A stretch of DNA of 64,000 bases, taken from contig UQFS01000008.1 of NCBI GenBank assembly GCA_900540375.1, positions 1-64,000 of the forward strand, given 5' to 3'. Made by a program: the position numbers and the translations under genes. The stretch comes from an uncultured Prevotella sp. Lineage in GTDB: Bacteria; Bacteroidota; Bacteroidia; Bacteroidales; Bacteroidaceae. Below, piece after piece: positions 28,535 through 38,212 of the stretch; positions within the stretch are counted from its first letter, which is position 1, and every line of letters starts with the position of its first letter. The notes under the pieces were generated by a model. The model was not told the origin of the DNA. It worked only from the letters and a program-made list of their open reading frames with translations, and did no database searches.

Positions 28535-29946
28535 TCATTCATCCACATCACTGGTCAACACCGTGATGCCCTTCTTCAAGTGTCCTTTGAGTTTGTCAAG
28601 GAAAGATGGGACTTTATGAGAGGAGTCATCTGTAGGCTTCGGTGACTCCGTCTTTGCTTCTGGCTTCATGAGGGGTACCTTCTGATCATCAGTTTCCGAA
28701 GCAGGCTCTTTCTTTATCTCTTTAGTTTCAGCACCTTTACCCGACATATCAAAGGAAAAGGAAGTTGAAGTTCCCTCATGTTCTTGTTCCACCGTGTGAT
28801 TTTCAGGCTCAGGAATATTGTCTGTATCTTCAGTTTTCTTCTCCGCTTTCTTCTTTGCCGCCGCATTTTGCGACAGCAGAGGTTCACGATAGAGCTTCGC
28901 GATGATCTGGTTGTAATACTCCTCGTCGCTATCGTCATGTTTGTCATCAGGCAGGAAGCGGTTGTCGATACCTGTGGCAAGGATGATCACCTTAGCATCT
29001 TCGCCAAGGGTGTTATCGTCACTTGTACCCCAAATCACCTCTATGTTTGGATTCAACCCATACATGAAAGCATCCACCTCACGCATTTCACTGACGAACA
29101 AAGGCTTGTCCTCGCTCGTATAGATATTGAAGAGGATCTTCTTGGCATTAGAGATGTCACTGCCGTAGAGCAATGGCGACTCAAGGGCATTGACAATTGC
29201 CTTCTCCACTCGCCTCTCACCACGAGCCCTGCCGATGGCCATGATGGCGCCACCGCCTTCACGCATCGTTGTTTCCACATCGCGGAAGTCAAGGTTAATG
29301 CTGCCCTCAATCGTAATCAGTTCCGATATACTCTTTGCGGCATTGCACAGGATATTGTCCGCGGCTTTGAAAGCGTCCTTGATAGAGAGTTCCGAGTCGG
29401 CATAGACATCGCAGATGCTCTCATTATTAATAATGAGTAGTGAGTCGACATTCTCCGCATCTCCTCTACGCCTTTCAGGGCCTTCATGATCTTTCGGTTC
29501 TTCTCGAAATAGAACGGGATGGTCACAATGCCTATTGTCAGTATTCCCATGCTCTTGGCCACAGAAGCAATAATGGGGGCAGCTCCTGTACCCGTACCGC
29601 CACCCATGCCTGCCGTGATGAAGCACATGCGAGTGGAGTCATTGAACAGTTGCTTTACACGTTCCTTGGTCTTGATGGCCTCCTGCTTACCCAACTCAGG
29701 GTCGGCCCCGGCTCCCAGTCCGGACTCACCCAACAGCAACTTGACGGGTACCGGCGAGTTGGCAAGACTCTGGCTGTCGGTATTGCAAACCGCAAAAGAC
29801 ACGTTGGCGATGCCCTCGTTGAACATATTGTTGACGGCATTACACCCGCCGCCACCTACGCCAACCACCTTGATGATCTCTTTCGTGGTGTCTTCCACCG
29901 GACCAAAGTCCAATGTATCGCGCTTCTGTTGATTATCGTCTTCCAT
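28535..29946 (-). CDS. ftsZ: Cell division protein FtsZ, split by a 1-base frameshift
   Basis: The start at 29946 (MEDDNQQKRDTLDFG) gives an N-terminal part with IKVVGVGGGGCNAVNNMF and the GTP-binding loop MGGGTGTGAAP. After ALKGVEEMR the frame shifts: RMSTHYSLL in one frame, NVDSLLIINNE in the other, which then runs through NILCNAAKSISELI, DFRDVETTM and the GTPase T7-like region to a Lys/Glu-rich linker and a C-terminal peptide (VPSFLDKLKGHLKKG). One missing base near 29454 explains it (AAG expected, AG seen). FtsZ is essential, so this is a sequence error, or this is an extra copy. Usual neighbours ftsQ/ftsA are absent. Confidence 0.92.
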
Positions 29947-29964
29947 GATATTCTGTTTTTTGCG

Positions 29965-29995
29965 CAAAGATAAAGTAAAAACATCAAATCCCCAA
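29965..29995 (-). promoter_or_regulatory. Promoter of ftsZ
   Basis: Leftward TATCTTTG (plus 29965-29972) with TTG (plus 29993-29995) at 20 bp. The predicted transcript starts about 15-20 bases before the ATG at 29946, so ftsZ has its own promoter here. Confidence 0.6.
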
Positions 29996-30067
29996 CAGAA
30001 AAATCTTCGCAAGGCTTGCAGACCCATTTTTATCATCGCACATGAACGGCTCTATCAGTTTTTTCGT

Positions 30068-30075
30068 TAACTTTG
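30068..30075 (+). promoter_or_regulatory. -7 box of the gene at 30084
   Basis: TAACTTTG lies 8 bases before the ATG at 30084 and argues against the more upstream ATG at 30042. The transcript would have almost no leader. Confidence 0.45.
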
Positions 30076-30083
30076 TAACCACA

Positions 30084-30698
30084 ATGAACAACAACGAGGA
30101 ACATGCAAGACTGATGGCCCGGCAAATACGTGAGCTGGTGGGGAAGTTGCAAGTGTTGGGTAGGAACGACTTGCTGCTTCAAGCCATCACTGTGCCTACG
30201 CTCGAACAGCTCAGGACGGAGGCCGCACGTGGCACGCTTCGCAGACTCATCGTTAAGCATGACGGCAGACTCTTCCTTGAGGGAAGCAAAGCCAAAGGAA
30301 ATAATAGCAACAACATCGTTGAAGTACAATTGTCGCCGGTTCATCGTGCCGTCTACCTGTTGTTCTTGCGACATGAAGAAGGCATTGAATTCAAACGTCT
30401 CAGCGAATACCACGACGAGTTGCTGTCAATCTATGACCGCATCTGCCCCGAAGGAGACAAAGACAAGATGCGGGAGACCATAGAGCGGCTTGCCAATCCC
30501 CTTGACAATGCCATCAACGAGAAGTGCTCCAAGATCAAGTCTGCCTTCACGTCTCTCATGGACGACTACTCGGCCAGCTACTACATCATCAGCAGCCAGT
30601 CGGAGCAGATCGACCCTGCATCGCCACGCCGATGGTTTCGTCGTCTCAAAGCCATCACCTTGCCGAGAAGTATGGTGTATTATCCCGAACACTTCTAA
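30084..30698 (+). CDS. Conserved hypothetical protein
   Basis: From ATG 30084 the product is 204 residues, without signal peptide or transmembrane helix. It is highly charged and helical: LMARQIRELVGKLQVLGRND, a beta pair about residues 55-75 (RRLIVKHDGRLFLEG), then VHRAVYLLFLRHEEGIEFKR and a helical stretch to RRWFRRLKAITLPR. I do not recognise the family. It is divergent from ftsZ and convergent with the SNF2 helicase gene. Confidence 0.7.
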   Translation: MNNNEEHARLMARQIRELVGKLQVLGRNDLLLQAITVPTLEQLRTEAARGTLRRLIVKHDGRLFLEGSKAKGNNSNNIVEVQLSPVHRAVYLLFLRHEEGIEFKRLSEYHDELLSIYDRICPEGDKDKMRETIERLANPLDNAINEKCSKIKSAFTSLMDDYSASYYIISSQSEQIDPASPRRWFRRLKAITLPRSMVYYPEHF

Positions 30699-30790
30699 AG
30701 TACATTCTGAATTTTACATGGATCGACACGAGGCACTGCCGTCCTGCATTAGTGTCTCGAGGTGTAGGAGCTAAGCAAAAGGATATGTGA

Positions 30791-33700
30791 CTATTCAAAT
30801 ATCTCGCGCAGTTCCTTGTTGCTGAGCCTGCCTATCCAGCTCTCACCGGAGGAGACGGTCATGTCGGCAAGCTGACGTTTAGAGTTGATCATGTCGTTGA
30901 TGCGCTCCTCGAAAGTGTTCTTGGTGATGAAGCGATGAACCATCACATTCTGATGCTGGCCGATACGATAGGCACGGTCTGTGGCCTGGGCCTCCACAGC
31001 GGGATTCCACCACAGGTCGTAGTGGATGACATGCGTGGCGGCAGTGAGGTTAAGTCCCGTGCCGGCGGCTTTTAACGAGAGGATGAAGAACTTGTCGGCG
31101 CGTCCGTTTTGAAAGCGGTCCACCATCTCCTTGCGCTGTTTGATCGTACAGCCACCATGGAGGAACATGGGCTCGACACCCGTGGCATTCGTGATGAACT
31201 TCACCAGCATGTCACCCATCTCCTTGAACTGCGTGAAGATGATCGCCTTCTCGCCGGCATCGTTGATCGACGCCACGAGGTCGAGCAGCATTTCCGTCTT
31301 ACCGGAGAGCGCCGGATCGGTCTCACCGTTTTTGAGATACTGCGCAGGATGGTTGCAGATCTGTTTCAAGGCAAGCATCATCTGCAGGATCAGACCCTGG
31401 CGTTTGAAGAGCTGCGTGCCGTCGTCCTCGTCCATTCCCTCTATCACCTTCATGCTCTCGTCAAGCACCTGCTTGTAGATGGCGGCCTGCTGCGGCGTGA
31501 GCATAGCAAACTCATCCTGCTCAATTTTCTCGGGCAGGTCGTTGATGATATTCTTGTCGGTCTTCAGTCGGCGCATCATCATCGGAGCCGTAATCCGGCG
31601 GAATCGCCCGGCGCAGGCTGTATCGCCCTCCTGCTGGATAGGCCGCGCATAATCCTCGTTGAACGACTTGATTGTGCCGAGATAGCCTTTGTTGGCAAAG
31701 TCCATGATACTCCAGTATTCCGAAAGACGGTTCTCTACTGGCGTACCGCTCATCGCTATGTGTGTGTCGGCCTTCAGCGAGCGCACTGCCTTGCTCTGAG
31801 CAGTACCGCTGTTCTTGATGTTCTGTGCCTCATCAATGACGGAGATGGTCCATTTCAGCTTTTTGAGTTGATCGATGTCGGAACGAACGAGGCCATAGGA
31901 GGTCAGCAGAATATCTGCATCAAATTCTTTGAGGTTGCGCCTCTGACCATGATAGACAAAGACCGACAGCGTCGGGGCGAAGTGCTGGAGCTCTGCTTGC
32001 CAGTTGGCGAGCAGTCCCGTTGGTGCCACGACGATGGCCCGTTGCCTCTCCAGTTGCCCGTCATCCTTTAGCCTTTGCAAGAGCGTGATCACCTGCAACG
32101 TCTTGCCCAGTCCCATGTCATCGGCAAGAATGCTGCCGAAGCCGAGCCGCATGTTTTGATACATCCACTCATAGCCCCGCTTCTGATAAGGCCGCAGCGT
32201 GGCATGAATTTCCTTTGGCACCTCAATCTCCTGTTGCGTGGTCCATTTTCTGATGAGTTCCTTCACCTCAGGCGAGATGCTGACCTTCGCAGACTTATAC
32301 TCTCCCGACAAGGCGACCTGCAGCATCCGCGCCGGGGTCATCTCGTTGCGTGAAGCGAAAGCCTTCTCGATACGCTTCAAGTCGTCGGCCGTCACATAGA
32401 TATATTGCTGCTTGAAACGGATCAGTCCCTCGGCACGCCCGAGAAGACCGTGAAACTCCTCGGGAGAGATTAGATCATCACCGACCGCAACCTTCCAGTC
32501 GAACTGCAACAGCTGGTCGAGACGGAGGAACGACTTGCCGTCGCTCTGCTTGGCTGACAAGGAAACCGATGGTTTCGGCCGAAGCAGATGCTGCAAAGAT
32601 TTCGGCAGGAGCAGTCGGATGTTGAGCAAACGCATGGCCGGCACAACGTTGATCAAAAACTGCGAGAATGCCGCATTGTCCATAGCCATCGGTTTCCGCG
32701 CCTCATTGGCAAGATACTGGCCGATGCCGGGGATAAGGGACGACAGCAGCGAGACATCGCGGAGAATATTATACCGCGTATGCTGATAAGTCTTGTCTGT
32801 AAAGACGTCATGCAAACCAACCTCGGACCGGTCGTTGTCTTTTGAATCAGCAACCGCCATTTCAAGAAGGAACTCACTGCCATCCTCACTTTCATCGCGC
32901 ACCATGATCATCGGCAGGTAGCGCAACTGAGGAGCCTCTAAATGGTCTGTCCAACTCTTGATGCCACCGGGAACATTCTTCTCTCCTACTCCATCGAATT
33001 TTATCTTATCGCCGTCGAAGAATAGCTCGTAGACCTTGTCCCACCATGTCAAGTGTTTATGACTATGGTGAACGAGAACCGTCAGGAAACAAGAGGTGAC
33101 AAACCACGCCGGTCTTGACGGTACGAGTTTGCTTCTTCCAACAGCCTCCAATACAATACTGTCTTTGGAGAAGAATGCATCAAGTTGCTCAAGGATGTCA
33201 ACGGTCTGCTTATCCGACATAAACGGAGTCCAGAGGACTTTCACGCTACCGTCTTTCTGCTGCACGATGACCGGAACGATGTTGCCCTTGACAGCAAGAC
33301 GAAGTGCAAGAACCAGACAACTGCGAAAAGCAAAGACATGGTTGCTGCTTTCATAGATTTTCTCCTCGGTCAAAGCGGAAAGATACTCCATCAGGTCTGT
33401 CAGGCTGTTCTTGATCTTATATCCAGCGAAACGTACTTCTGCCTGTTGGCTTTTGTTAATAGTAAGGCTGATATCTGAAACTTCTTTCTTTGGCAGATGC
33501 CCCATGCTTGTATCCAGCGCTTCATAGACATGTTTCTTTCCGTCAAGAACGCTCTTCGCTGCATTCGCCACGCGCTTCATGTTCTCGTCATAGCGTTTCA
33601 TAAAATCACCATCAGCATAGAAGGCAGGAGATGCAGGCAACAACCTCAAGATGGCCTCACCCAAGTTGGCAATCTTACTGAAGTCGAAGTGCGGCAAACA

Positions 33701-34312
33701 TTGTGGGGAATTTTTTTTATCAGTCTTGTCCAACAACGGTACAAGGCCGAATGCCTCACACTCATCTGGAACAGCCGACATCTTCCCGGCGTCAATGGCG
33801 ATGTCGCGCTTAGCCAACTCGCCGATGATGTCCACGCCATGGAGTTTGAAGACAAGGAAAGGATTGTTGTCGATCTCCTGTCCCACCATATAGATCACTG
33901 CGGCAATATGCTTGCAGGGCACCGCCCAGTCAGGGCAGGAGCAGATCATGCCAAGGTCACGCCAGGATGTCGGAAACACTTTCAGACTGCTTTCCTTTGC
34001 GATATCGTTGACGGCGGGCGACAACTTGCGGTTGAGCAGCTCAGCGACAATAGCAGGATGCGCGAGGATGCCGTCCATCAGGGCGTCGGTCTCCTTGGCA
34101 GAGAACTTGTCCACCTTGATGGTCACAGAGTAGGGCGTTCGCCTCGAGCCCTGTACTTTCGCCTCAATAACACTGTCGTTGATCACGATCTTCTTTACCG
34201 ACCCGTTGCGAGCATAGCGGGCGCCACGAGGGATGCGGTTAGCATAGTCTATGTTTGTCAGCGAGCGGAGCCACTCGTTTCCCCACCATGTCTTACCAAA
34301 GTCACTTGCCAT
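30791..34312 (-). CDS. SNF2-family helicase with SWIM zinc finger
   Basis: The 1173-residue protein has an N-terminal domain, a SWIM zinc finger at about 121-137 (MICSCPDWAVPCKHIAA, pattern CxC...CxH), a long bacterial SNF2-associated region (about 180-680), then the two RecA lobes: motif I LADDMGLGKT, motif II VIDEAQ, motif III AMSGTPVENR, motif V region KAAGTGLNLT and motif VI QATDRAYRIGQ. Bacterial SWI2/SNF2 proteins of this type act in the transcription/repair of DNA, probably by displacing RNA polymerase or other proteins. It is complete in length. It lies alone and is not visibly in an operon. Confidence 0.95.
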   Translation of the reverse strand: MASDFGKTWWGNEWLRSLTNIDYANRIPRGARYARNGSVKKIVINDSVIEAKVQGSRRTPYSVTIKVDKFSAKETDALMDGILAHPAIVAELLNRKLSPAVNDIAKESSLKVFPTSWRDLGMICSCPDWAVPCKHIAAVIYMVGQEIDNNPFLVFKLHGVDIIGELAKRDIAIDAGKMSAVPDECEAFGLVPLLDKTDKKNSPQCLPHFDFSKIANLGEAILRLLPASPAFYADGDFMKRYDENMKRVANAAKSVLDGKKHVYEALDTSMGHLPKKEVSDISLTINKSQQAEVRFAGYKIKNSLTDLMEYLSALTEEKIYESSNHVFAFRSCLVLALRLAVKGNIVPVIVQQKDGSVKVLWTPFMSDKQTVDILEQLDAFFSKDSIVLEAVGRSKLVPSRPAWFVTSCFLTVLVHHSHKHLTWWDKVYELFFDGDKIKFDGVGEKNVPGGIKSWTDHLEAPQLRYLPMIMVRDESEDGSEFLLEMAVADSKDNDRSEVGLHDVFTDKTYQHTRYNILRDVSLLSSLIPGIGQYLANEARKPMAMDNAAFSQFLINVVPAMRLLNIRLLLPKSLQHLLRPKPSVSLSAKQSDGKSFLRLDQLLQFDWKVAVGDDLISPEEFHGLLGRAEGLIRFKQQYIYVTADDLKRIEKAFASRNEMTPARMLQVALSGEYKSAKVSISPEVKELIRKWTTQQEIEVPKEIHATLRPYQKRGYEWMYQNMRLGFGSILADDMGLGKTLQVITLLQRLKDDGQLERQRAIVVAPTGLLANWQAELQHFAPTLSVFVYHGQRRNLKEFDADILLTSYGLVRSDIDQLKKLKWTISVIDEAQNIKNSGTAQSKAVRSLKADTHIAMSGTPVENRLSEYWSIMDFANKGYLGTIKSFNEDYARPIQQEGDTACAGRFRRITAPMMMRRLKTDKNIINDLPEKIEQDEFAMLTPQQAAIYKQVLDESMKVIEGMDEDDGTQLFKRQGLILQMMLALKQICNHPAQYLKNGETDPALSGKTEMLLDLVASINDAGEKAIIFTQFKEMGDMLVKFITNATGVEPMFLHGGCTIKQRKEMVDRFQNGRADKFFILSLKAAGTGLNLTAATHVIHYDLWWNPAVEAQATDRAYRIGQHQNVMVHRFITKNTFEERINDMINSKRQLADMTVSSGESWIGRLSNKELREIFE

Positions 34313-34352
34313 ATATTATCTTTTTAAATTCGTTTCTGGATCCATCTATCTG

Positions 34353-35334
34353 TTAACCTCGTGGTTCCGTGCACTCGTTGACGAGATACACGATGCTCAT
34401 GTAGGGGATGCCTGCATGCGCCTCCAGTCCGATCTCACACGTTCGGCTGTTGGAATAGCCGCGTTCGATATGATGCTCCGCGATCTGCCCCTGGAGCGAG
34501 CGCAAAGCCCAGTTGTTGAGCTCCGGACGTGAGAATCCACGGTCACCGGCAAAGCCGCAACAGCCGATACCTTCCGGCACAAAGACGTTGTCGGTACACA
34601 TGCGTGCCACTTCGAGCATCGCGTCGCTGAGTCCCATCTCACGCGTGGAGCAGGTCAGGTGAATGGCTACCGGTCGGTGGGTAGGATGGAACGTAAGTCT
34701 GTCTTTAAGGAATGTAAAAATGAACTCCGCGGGCTCGTAGAGCTTGACACGGGTGACCATTTTCTTCAGTCGGTGAAGGCAAGGACTTTGGTCACAGAGC
34801 ACCGGCCAGCGGCCTCCCTCAATGGCCTTATAGAGTGCCAGCTCCGTCTCGACTGTCTTTCGGTCAGCGATATCTGTCATGCCCTTGCTCTCCCAAATTT
34901 GTCCGCAGCAAAGGTTCTTCATATTCTTCGGGAAGATCACCTCGTATCCGGCCTTGTGCAGCAGAGCGCACGTCTCCCTGACAAGCGGTTGCTTGACAGG
35001 AGCGCCTTTCGTCAGTCCCATGGTCTGATTGATGCAACTCGACAGATAGATGACCTTCAGTTCAGACGGCTGCTGGTTAAGCATCGCCTGAGACGGGTTA
35101 CGGATGGCACCCGGCATAGCCGTGGACCATTGTGGAATACCGAGCTGATGAAGGCCACTGCACACTTTCTTCATAGCTGTTCTTTGTGCGGACGACGACT
35201 TGCGGGGTCATGCGATAGAAGCTGGCATCAGTACCCCAGGCATAAGTACGGAGACTATCGGTATATATCTGTCTCTCCGGGATGGCCTGCTTGACCTCGG
35301 AAAGAAACTGCTGCTTAATATGTGGATCGATCAT
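34353..35334 (-). pseudogene. FAD/Fe-S D-lactate-type dehydrogenase, gutted by an internal deletion
   Basis: The 5' part (ATG 35334) encodes the start of an FAD-binding oxidoreductase: DPHIKQQFLSEVKQAIPERQ, YTDSLRTYAWGTDASFYRM and VVVRTKNSYEE. Then the frame passes to LHQLGIPQWSTAMPGA and 270 residues of the cysteine-rich Fe-S end (CINQTMG, CCGQIWESKG, CDQSPC, CCGFAGDRG). In intact relatives of about 930 residues, some 600 residues with the whole FAD-binding core lie between these parts. They are missing, and the join is out of frame. Promoter and both ends are intact. The locus cannot make the enzyme, and the 3' part might still be translated from an internal ATG at 35174. Confidence 0.85.
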
Positions 35335-35358
35335 AATATCGTGACTTGTCTGCTTCTG

Positions 35359-35390
35359 CAAAGGTAACTAATATTAGCAGCATTAACAAA
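35359..35390 (-). promoter_or_regulatory. Intact promoter of the gutted dehydrogenase
   Basis: Leftward TACCTTTG (plus 35359-35366) with TTTG (plus 35387-35390) at 20 bp, a strong match to the consensus. Confidence 0.65.
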
Positions 35391-35479
35391 TAATAAACGT
35401 TATATTTTATAAGCTATTTTGGAGAAATAACCATAGAATCGTTACAGAAGTACGAAAATAGGATACAGATAAGCATCGC

Positions 35480-35541
35480 AGTCCCATTCCGCGGTCGTAG
35501 CACACTGAAATTCTCCGTGCCAAGACCTGCGGCATGGGGCT
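35480..35541. repeat. Imperfect inverted repeat in the 35.4-35.68 kb intergenic region
   Basis: Arms of about 24 bases (35480-35503 and 35517-35541) pair well but imperfectly, with CCCATTCCGCGGTC facing GACCTGCGGCATGGGG. The block to about 35670 continues with a GC-rich stretch that contains no gene. I recall similar sequences as dispersed intergenic repeats in Prevotella genomes, but could not check this. It lies downstream of the BspA stop at 35679. Confidence 0.5.
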
Positions 35542-35678
35542 GTTACGATTCCTCTCCTTTGAGGGATATAATTAATCTACTTTAAAGTTTAAAGATCAAA
35601 AACGCCTGTTATCCAGTGGCAGATGGAAGAGGGGCGATATTCCCGCCGGCTTCGGAAGGAAATAAAATTGCGTCGGGG

Positions 35679-37991
35679 CTACTTCACCAGCACCTTCTTC
35701 CCGCCGTGAATGTAGATGCCCTTTACAGGCTGTTCCACTCTCACACCGCTGAGCGTGTAATAGGCATCATCATCGTGTGCTGCTGTTGTCAGACTGCGGA
35801 TGCCCGTCGTGCCGCCAGAGATGAACAGCAGGATGGACTTGGCTCCGGCCGAGGCATCACGCCAGCTGGTAGGCAGATGGAGGTAGGCCTTGCTCCACGC
35901 ATTCCTCTGCAGGATGCCGTCGGCATCGTAGCGTCTGAACTCACCGTTGGTGAGTCCGAAGTTGGTATAGTCGGTGCCGCCAATGGTCTCTGTAGCGTAA
36001 ATCCATGTCGGTACGGTTACGCCCACGAGATAGTTGGTGCCGGTGTAGGTCTTCTGGCTGTCACCTGTGGTATAGTCCTTCTCGCCGATGCGGTAGTAGA
36101 GGTTGCGGTCGCCGGTCTTGTGCAGCACCACGCCCACGTACTGGTCATGCTTCTCGCCCTGGCGGGAGGGGATGTAGTTGCCGTCAAGCTTCGTGAGCGT
36201 CAGCTGGCGGGTGGACTTGTCATAGGCTGTGGCTACGAGGACCTCGATGTCCGAGCCCTCCGGAATCTCCACGTCAAAGTCAGGACAGAGCGTTCCGAAC
36301 TCCTTGGTCTGCGCCAAAGGAATGTCCGTCTTGATCTGTGCATTCTTCCAGCCCGTGGCGTTCTTGTAGTTGCTGACGGCTGACGGCTTCACGTAGATAG
36401 TTGTGCCACTGTCAAAAAGTTGATTGCTAAAACTTCCGCCTTCAACAGAAGGAGGCGTAGTGCCCAGCATATAGACCTCCTTCTTATACAACGCATTGTA
36501 GAAGGCACTTTGCTTGATCTTCGTGACGCTGGCAGGAATCGTGATAGACTCCAGCCCTCCATATTTTCCTGTTGTTGACGACATGAAAGCCCCCTCACCG
36601 ATTTCCTTCAGTCCCGACGGCAGGGTAATGTGTCGGTAAGGGAAACCTTGACAGGAATAATAGCCTAAAGCCGTCACGGTGGAAGGCACCACGTAGTAGG
36701 ACTCATAATACTTGTAAGGGTCACGTGCCGGCGGGAAGCACATCAGGTGGGTCTCGTCGATGTTGAAGAGCACGCCCTTGTCCGACTTGAAGTTCCGGCT
36801 GCCTGCTTCCACCTCGAAGGCTTCCACCTTCATGCACTCCTTGAAGGCACCCGGGGTAATGGTGGTGACGCCCTTCGGAATCAATATGGTGCTGAAACCG
36901 CAATTGGCGAAGCTATATTCACCTATGCTCAGCAACGTGGAAGGCAGGGTGACCTTGGCCAGTTTGCTGCAGCCGCTGAAGGCACTATTTCCAATAGCTG
37001 TGATGCCCTCCGGAACATCATATGAGGTGAGTGAGGTGTTATTATAGAAAGTAAGTTCCGGGATGGCAGTCACTTTCGTTGGCCACTTGAAGTCTGTAAG
37101 TGATTTGCATCCCGAGAACACGATCGAACCCATAGAGGAGACACCATCGGGGAAAGACACAGAGGTCAGGGCGGTACAGCCACTGAATACACTATTGCCT
37201 ACTTTTGTCACGGTTCCGGGGATGGTCAGCGTGGTCAACGATGTGCATCCTTTGAAAAGATCGTTGCTTAGCTCTGTCAACCCGGCAGGCAGCGTGACAT
37301 CGGTCAGGCTTGTACACCTTGACAGGCAGTAGGTTCCCAAGCTCTTGACATTGTCGGGGATAACAATCTTCTTCAGCTTTCCGGAACCGGCAAAACAACT
37401 GCCGGGCAGGGATGTCAGCCCGGTGGAGACGGTGACAGACGTGAAGCCGACACCATTCAGCGCACTCTCCCCAAGCGAGGTGACGGTGTTGGGCATCTGC
37501 CAGTCGCCGGTCAGCGAGCCACAGCTGTTGAAGGCGTAAGCGCCGATGGTGGTGAGTCCTGTGGGCCAGTTGATGCTGCTCAGCTTGCTGTCCATATTGA
37601 AGCAACGGGCAGGAATGGTCTTCAGCCCGGCAGGCAGGGTGACCGTGGCCAGCGCGGTGCAGTACATGAAAGCTCCCTCAGAGATGCTGGTGATGTTGTC
37701 GCCCAATGTTACCGTCTGGAGCGTGGTGTTCTGATTGTCAGAAGATACCGTGAAAGCATTGCAGCTGTAAGCTGTCACGGTATAGGTCACGCCACCGTTT
37801 TCCACCGTGGCGGGAACCTCCAGCGACGTAACAGTCTTGTCGACAACGCCGGTGACCTCGGCGGTTGTCTTCCCGTCAGTATAAGAGTAAGTGAGATTGC
37901 CCGCCGTGAAGCTGCCTGCGAGCGCATAGCCGCAGCAGAAGAAGAGTGCCAGAGCGGTGGCACCCGTGCGAATATGTTGTTTGGTATTCAT
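35679..37991 (-). CDS. BspA-type leucine-rich repeat surface protein with T9SS-like tail
   Basis: The start at 37991 (MNTKQHIRTG) is chosen because it overlaps the stop of the small upstream gene as TGATG; an alternative ATG lies at 38003. The 770-residue protein has a signal peptide to about residue 25, then about 17 LRR_5-type repeats of 22-24 residues (for example LTTLTIPGTVTKVGNSVFSG, LKKIVIPDNVKSLGTYCLSR), a beta region from about 560, and a final tail YYTLSGVRVEQ ... GIYIHGGKKVLVK of T9SS-like type. BspA proteins of oral and gut Bacteroidales bind host proteins and other surfaces. It is translationally coupled to the small acidic protein. Confidence 0.9.
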   Translation of the reverse strand: MNTKQHIRTGATALALFFCCGYALAGSFTAGNLTYSYTDGKTTAEVTGVVDKTVTSLEVPATVENGGVTYTVTAYSCNAFTVSSDNQNTTLQTVTLGDNITSISEGAFMYCTALATVTLPAGLKTIPARCFNMDSKLSSINWPTGLTTIGAYAFNSCGSLTGDWQMPNTVTSLGESALNGVGFTSVTVSTGLTSLPGSCFAGSGKLKKIVIPDNVKSLGTYCLSRCTSLTDVTLPAGLTELSNDLFKGCTSLTTLTIPGTVTKVGNSVFSGCTALTSVSFPDGVSSMGSIVFSGCKSLTDFKWPTKVTAIPELTFYNNTSLTSYDVPEGITAIGNSAFSGCSKLAKVTLPSTLLSIGEYSFANCGFSTILIPKGVTTITPGAFKECMKVEAFEVEAGSRNFKSDKGVLFNIDETHLMCFPPARDPYKYYESYYVVPSTVTALGYYSCQGFPYRHITLPSGLKEIGEGAFMSSTTGKYGGLESITIPASVTKIKQSAFYNALYKKEVYMLGTTPPSVEGGSFSNQLFDSGTTIYVKPSAVSNYKNATGWKNAQIKTDIPLAQTKEFGTLCPDFDVEIPEGSDIEVLVATAYDKSTRQLTLTKLDGNYIPSRQGEKHDQYVGVVLHKTGDRNLYYRIGEKDYTTGDSQKTYTGTNYLVGVTVPTWIYATETIGGTDYTNFGLTNGEFRRYDADGILQRNAWSKAYLHLPTSWRDASAGAKSILLFISGGTTGIRSLTTAAHDDDAYYTLSGVRVEQPVKGIYIHGGKKVLVK

Positions 37992-38212
37992 CAGTCGTCC
38001 CATAATTTTGAATGTCCATTTGAATCTGTCAGGCCGCAGTCCGCGTCTTCTGCGTCGTCATCCTCCCAGGAACCCTTAAATGACTTAGCATCGCTCTGGT
38101 CTACAGACATAGTCTTTGACCAATTGACGTAAGCTTGTGGCTCCTCCAATACCGATCCACTGAGCGAGACAGTCACAACCTCTACGCGGGGCTTACAATA
38201 AATATGTTTCAT
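37991..38212 (-). CDS. Small acidic protein coupled to the BspA gene
   Basis: The 73-residue product MKHIYCKPRVEVVTVSLSGS ... ends in an acidic, polar segment with SWEDDDAEDADCGL and a final LWDD. The start pattern (Met, Lys, Tyr, then KP plus V/L-rich stretch) recurs in many short Prevotella proteins next to surface-protein genes, from memory. It lacks a normal signal peptide. Its stop overlaps the BspA start by one base, so the two are coupled. The function is unknown; a peptide-like substrate, a chaperone or a surface-display partner are possible. Confidence 0.7.
   Translation of the reverse strand: MKHIYCKPRVEVVTVSLSGSVLEEPQAYVNWSKTMSVDQSDAKSFKGSWEDDDAEDADCGLTDSNGHSKLWDD

Noticed and set aside
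29440..29470. Programmed frameshift in ftsZ
   Set aside because: No slippery heptamer or downstream structure is visible, and FtsZ is not known to use frameshifting. A missing base is simpler.
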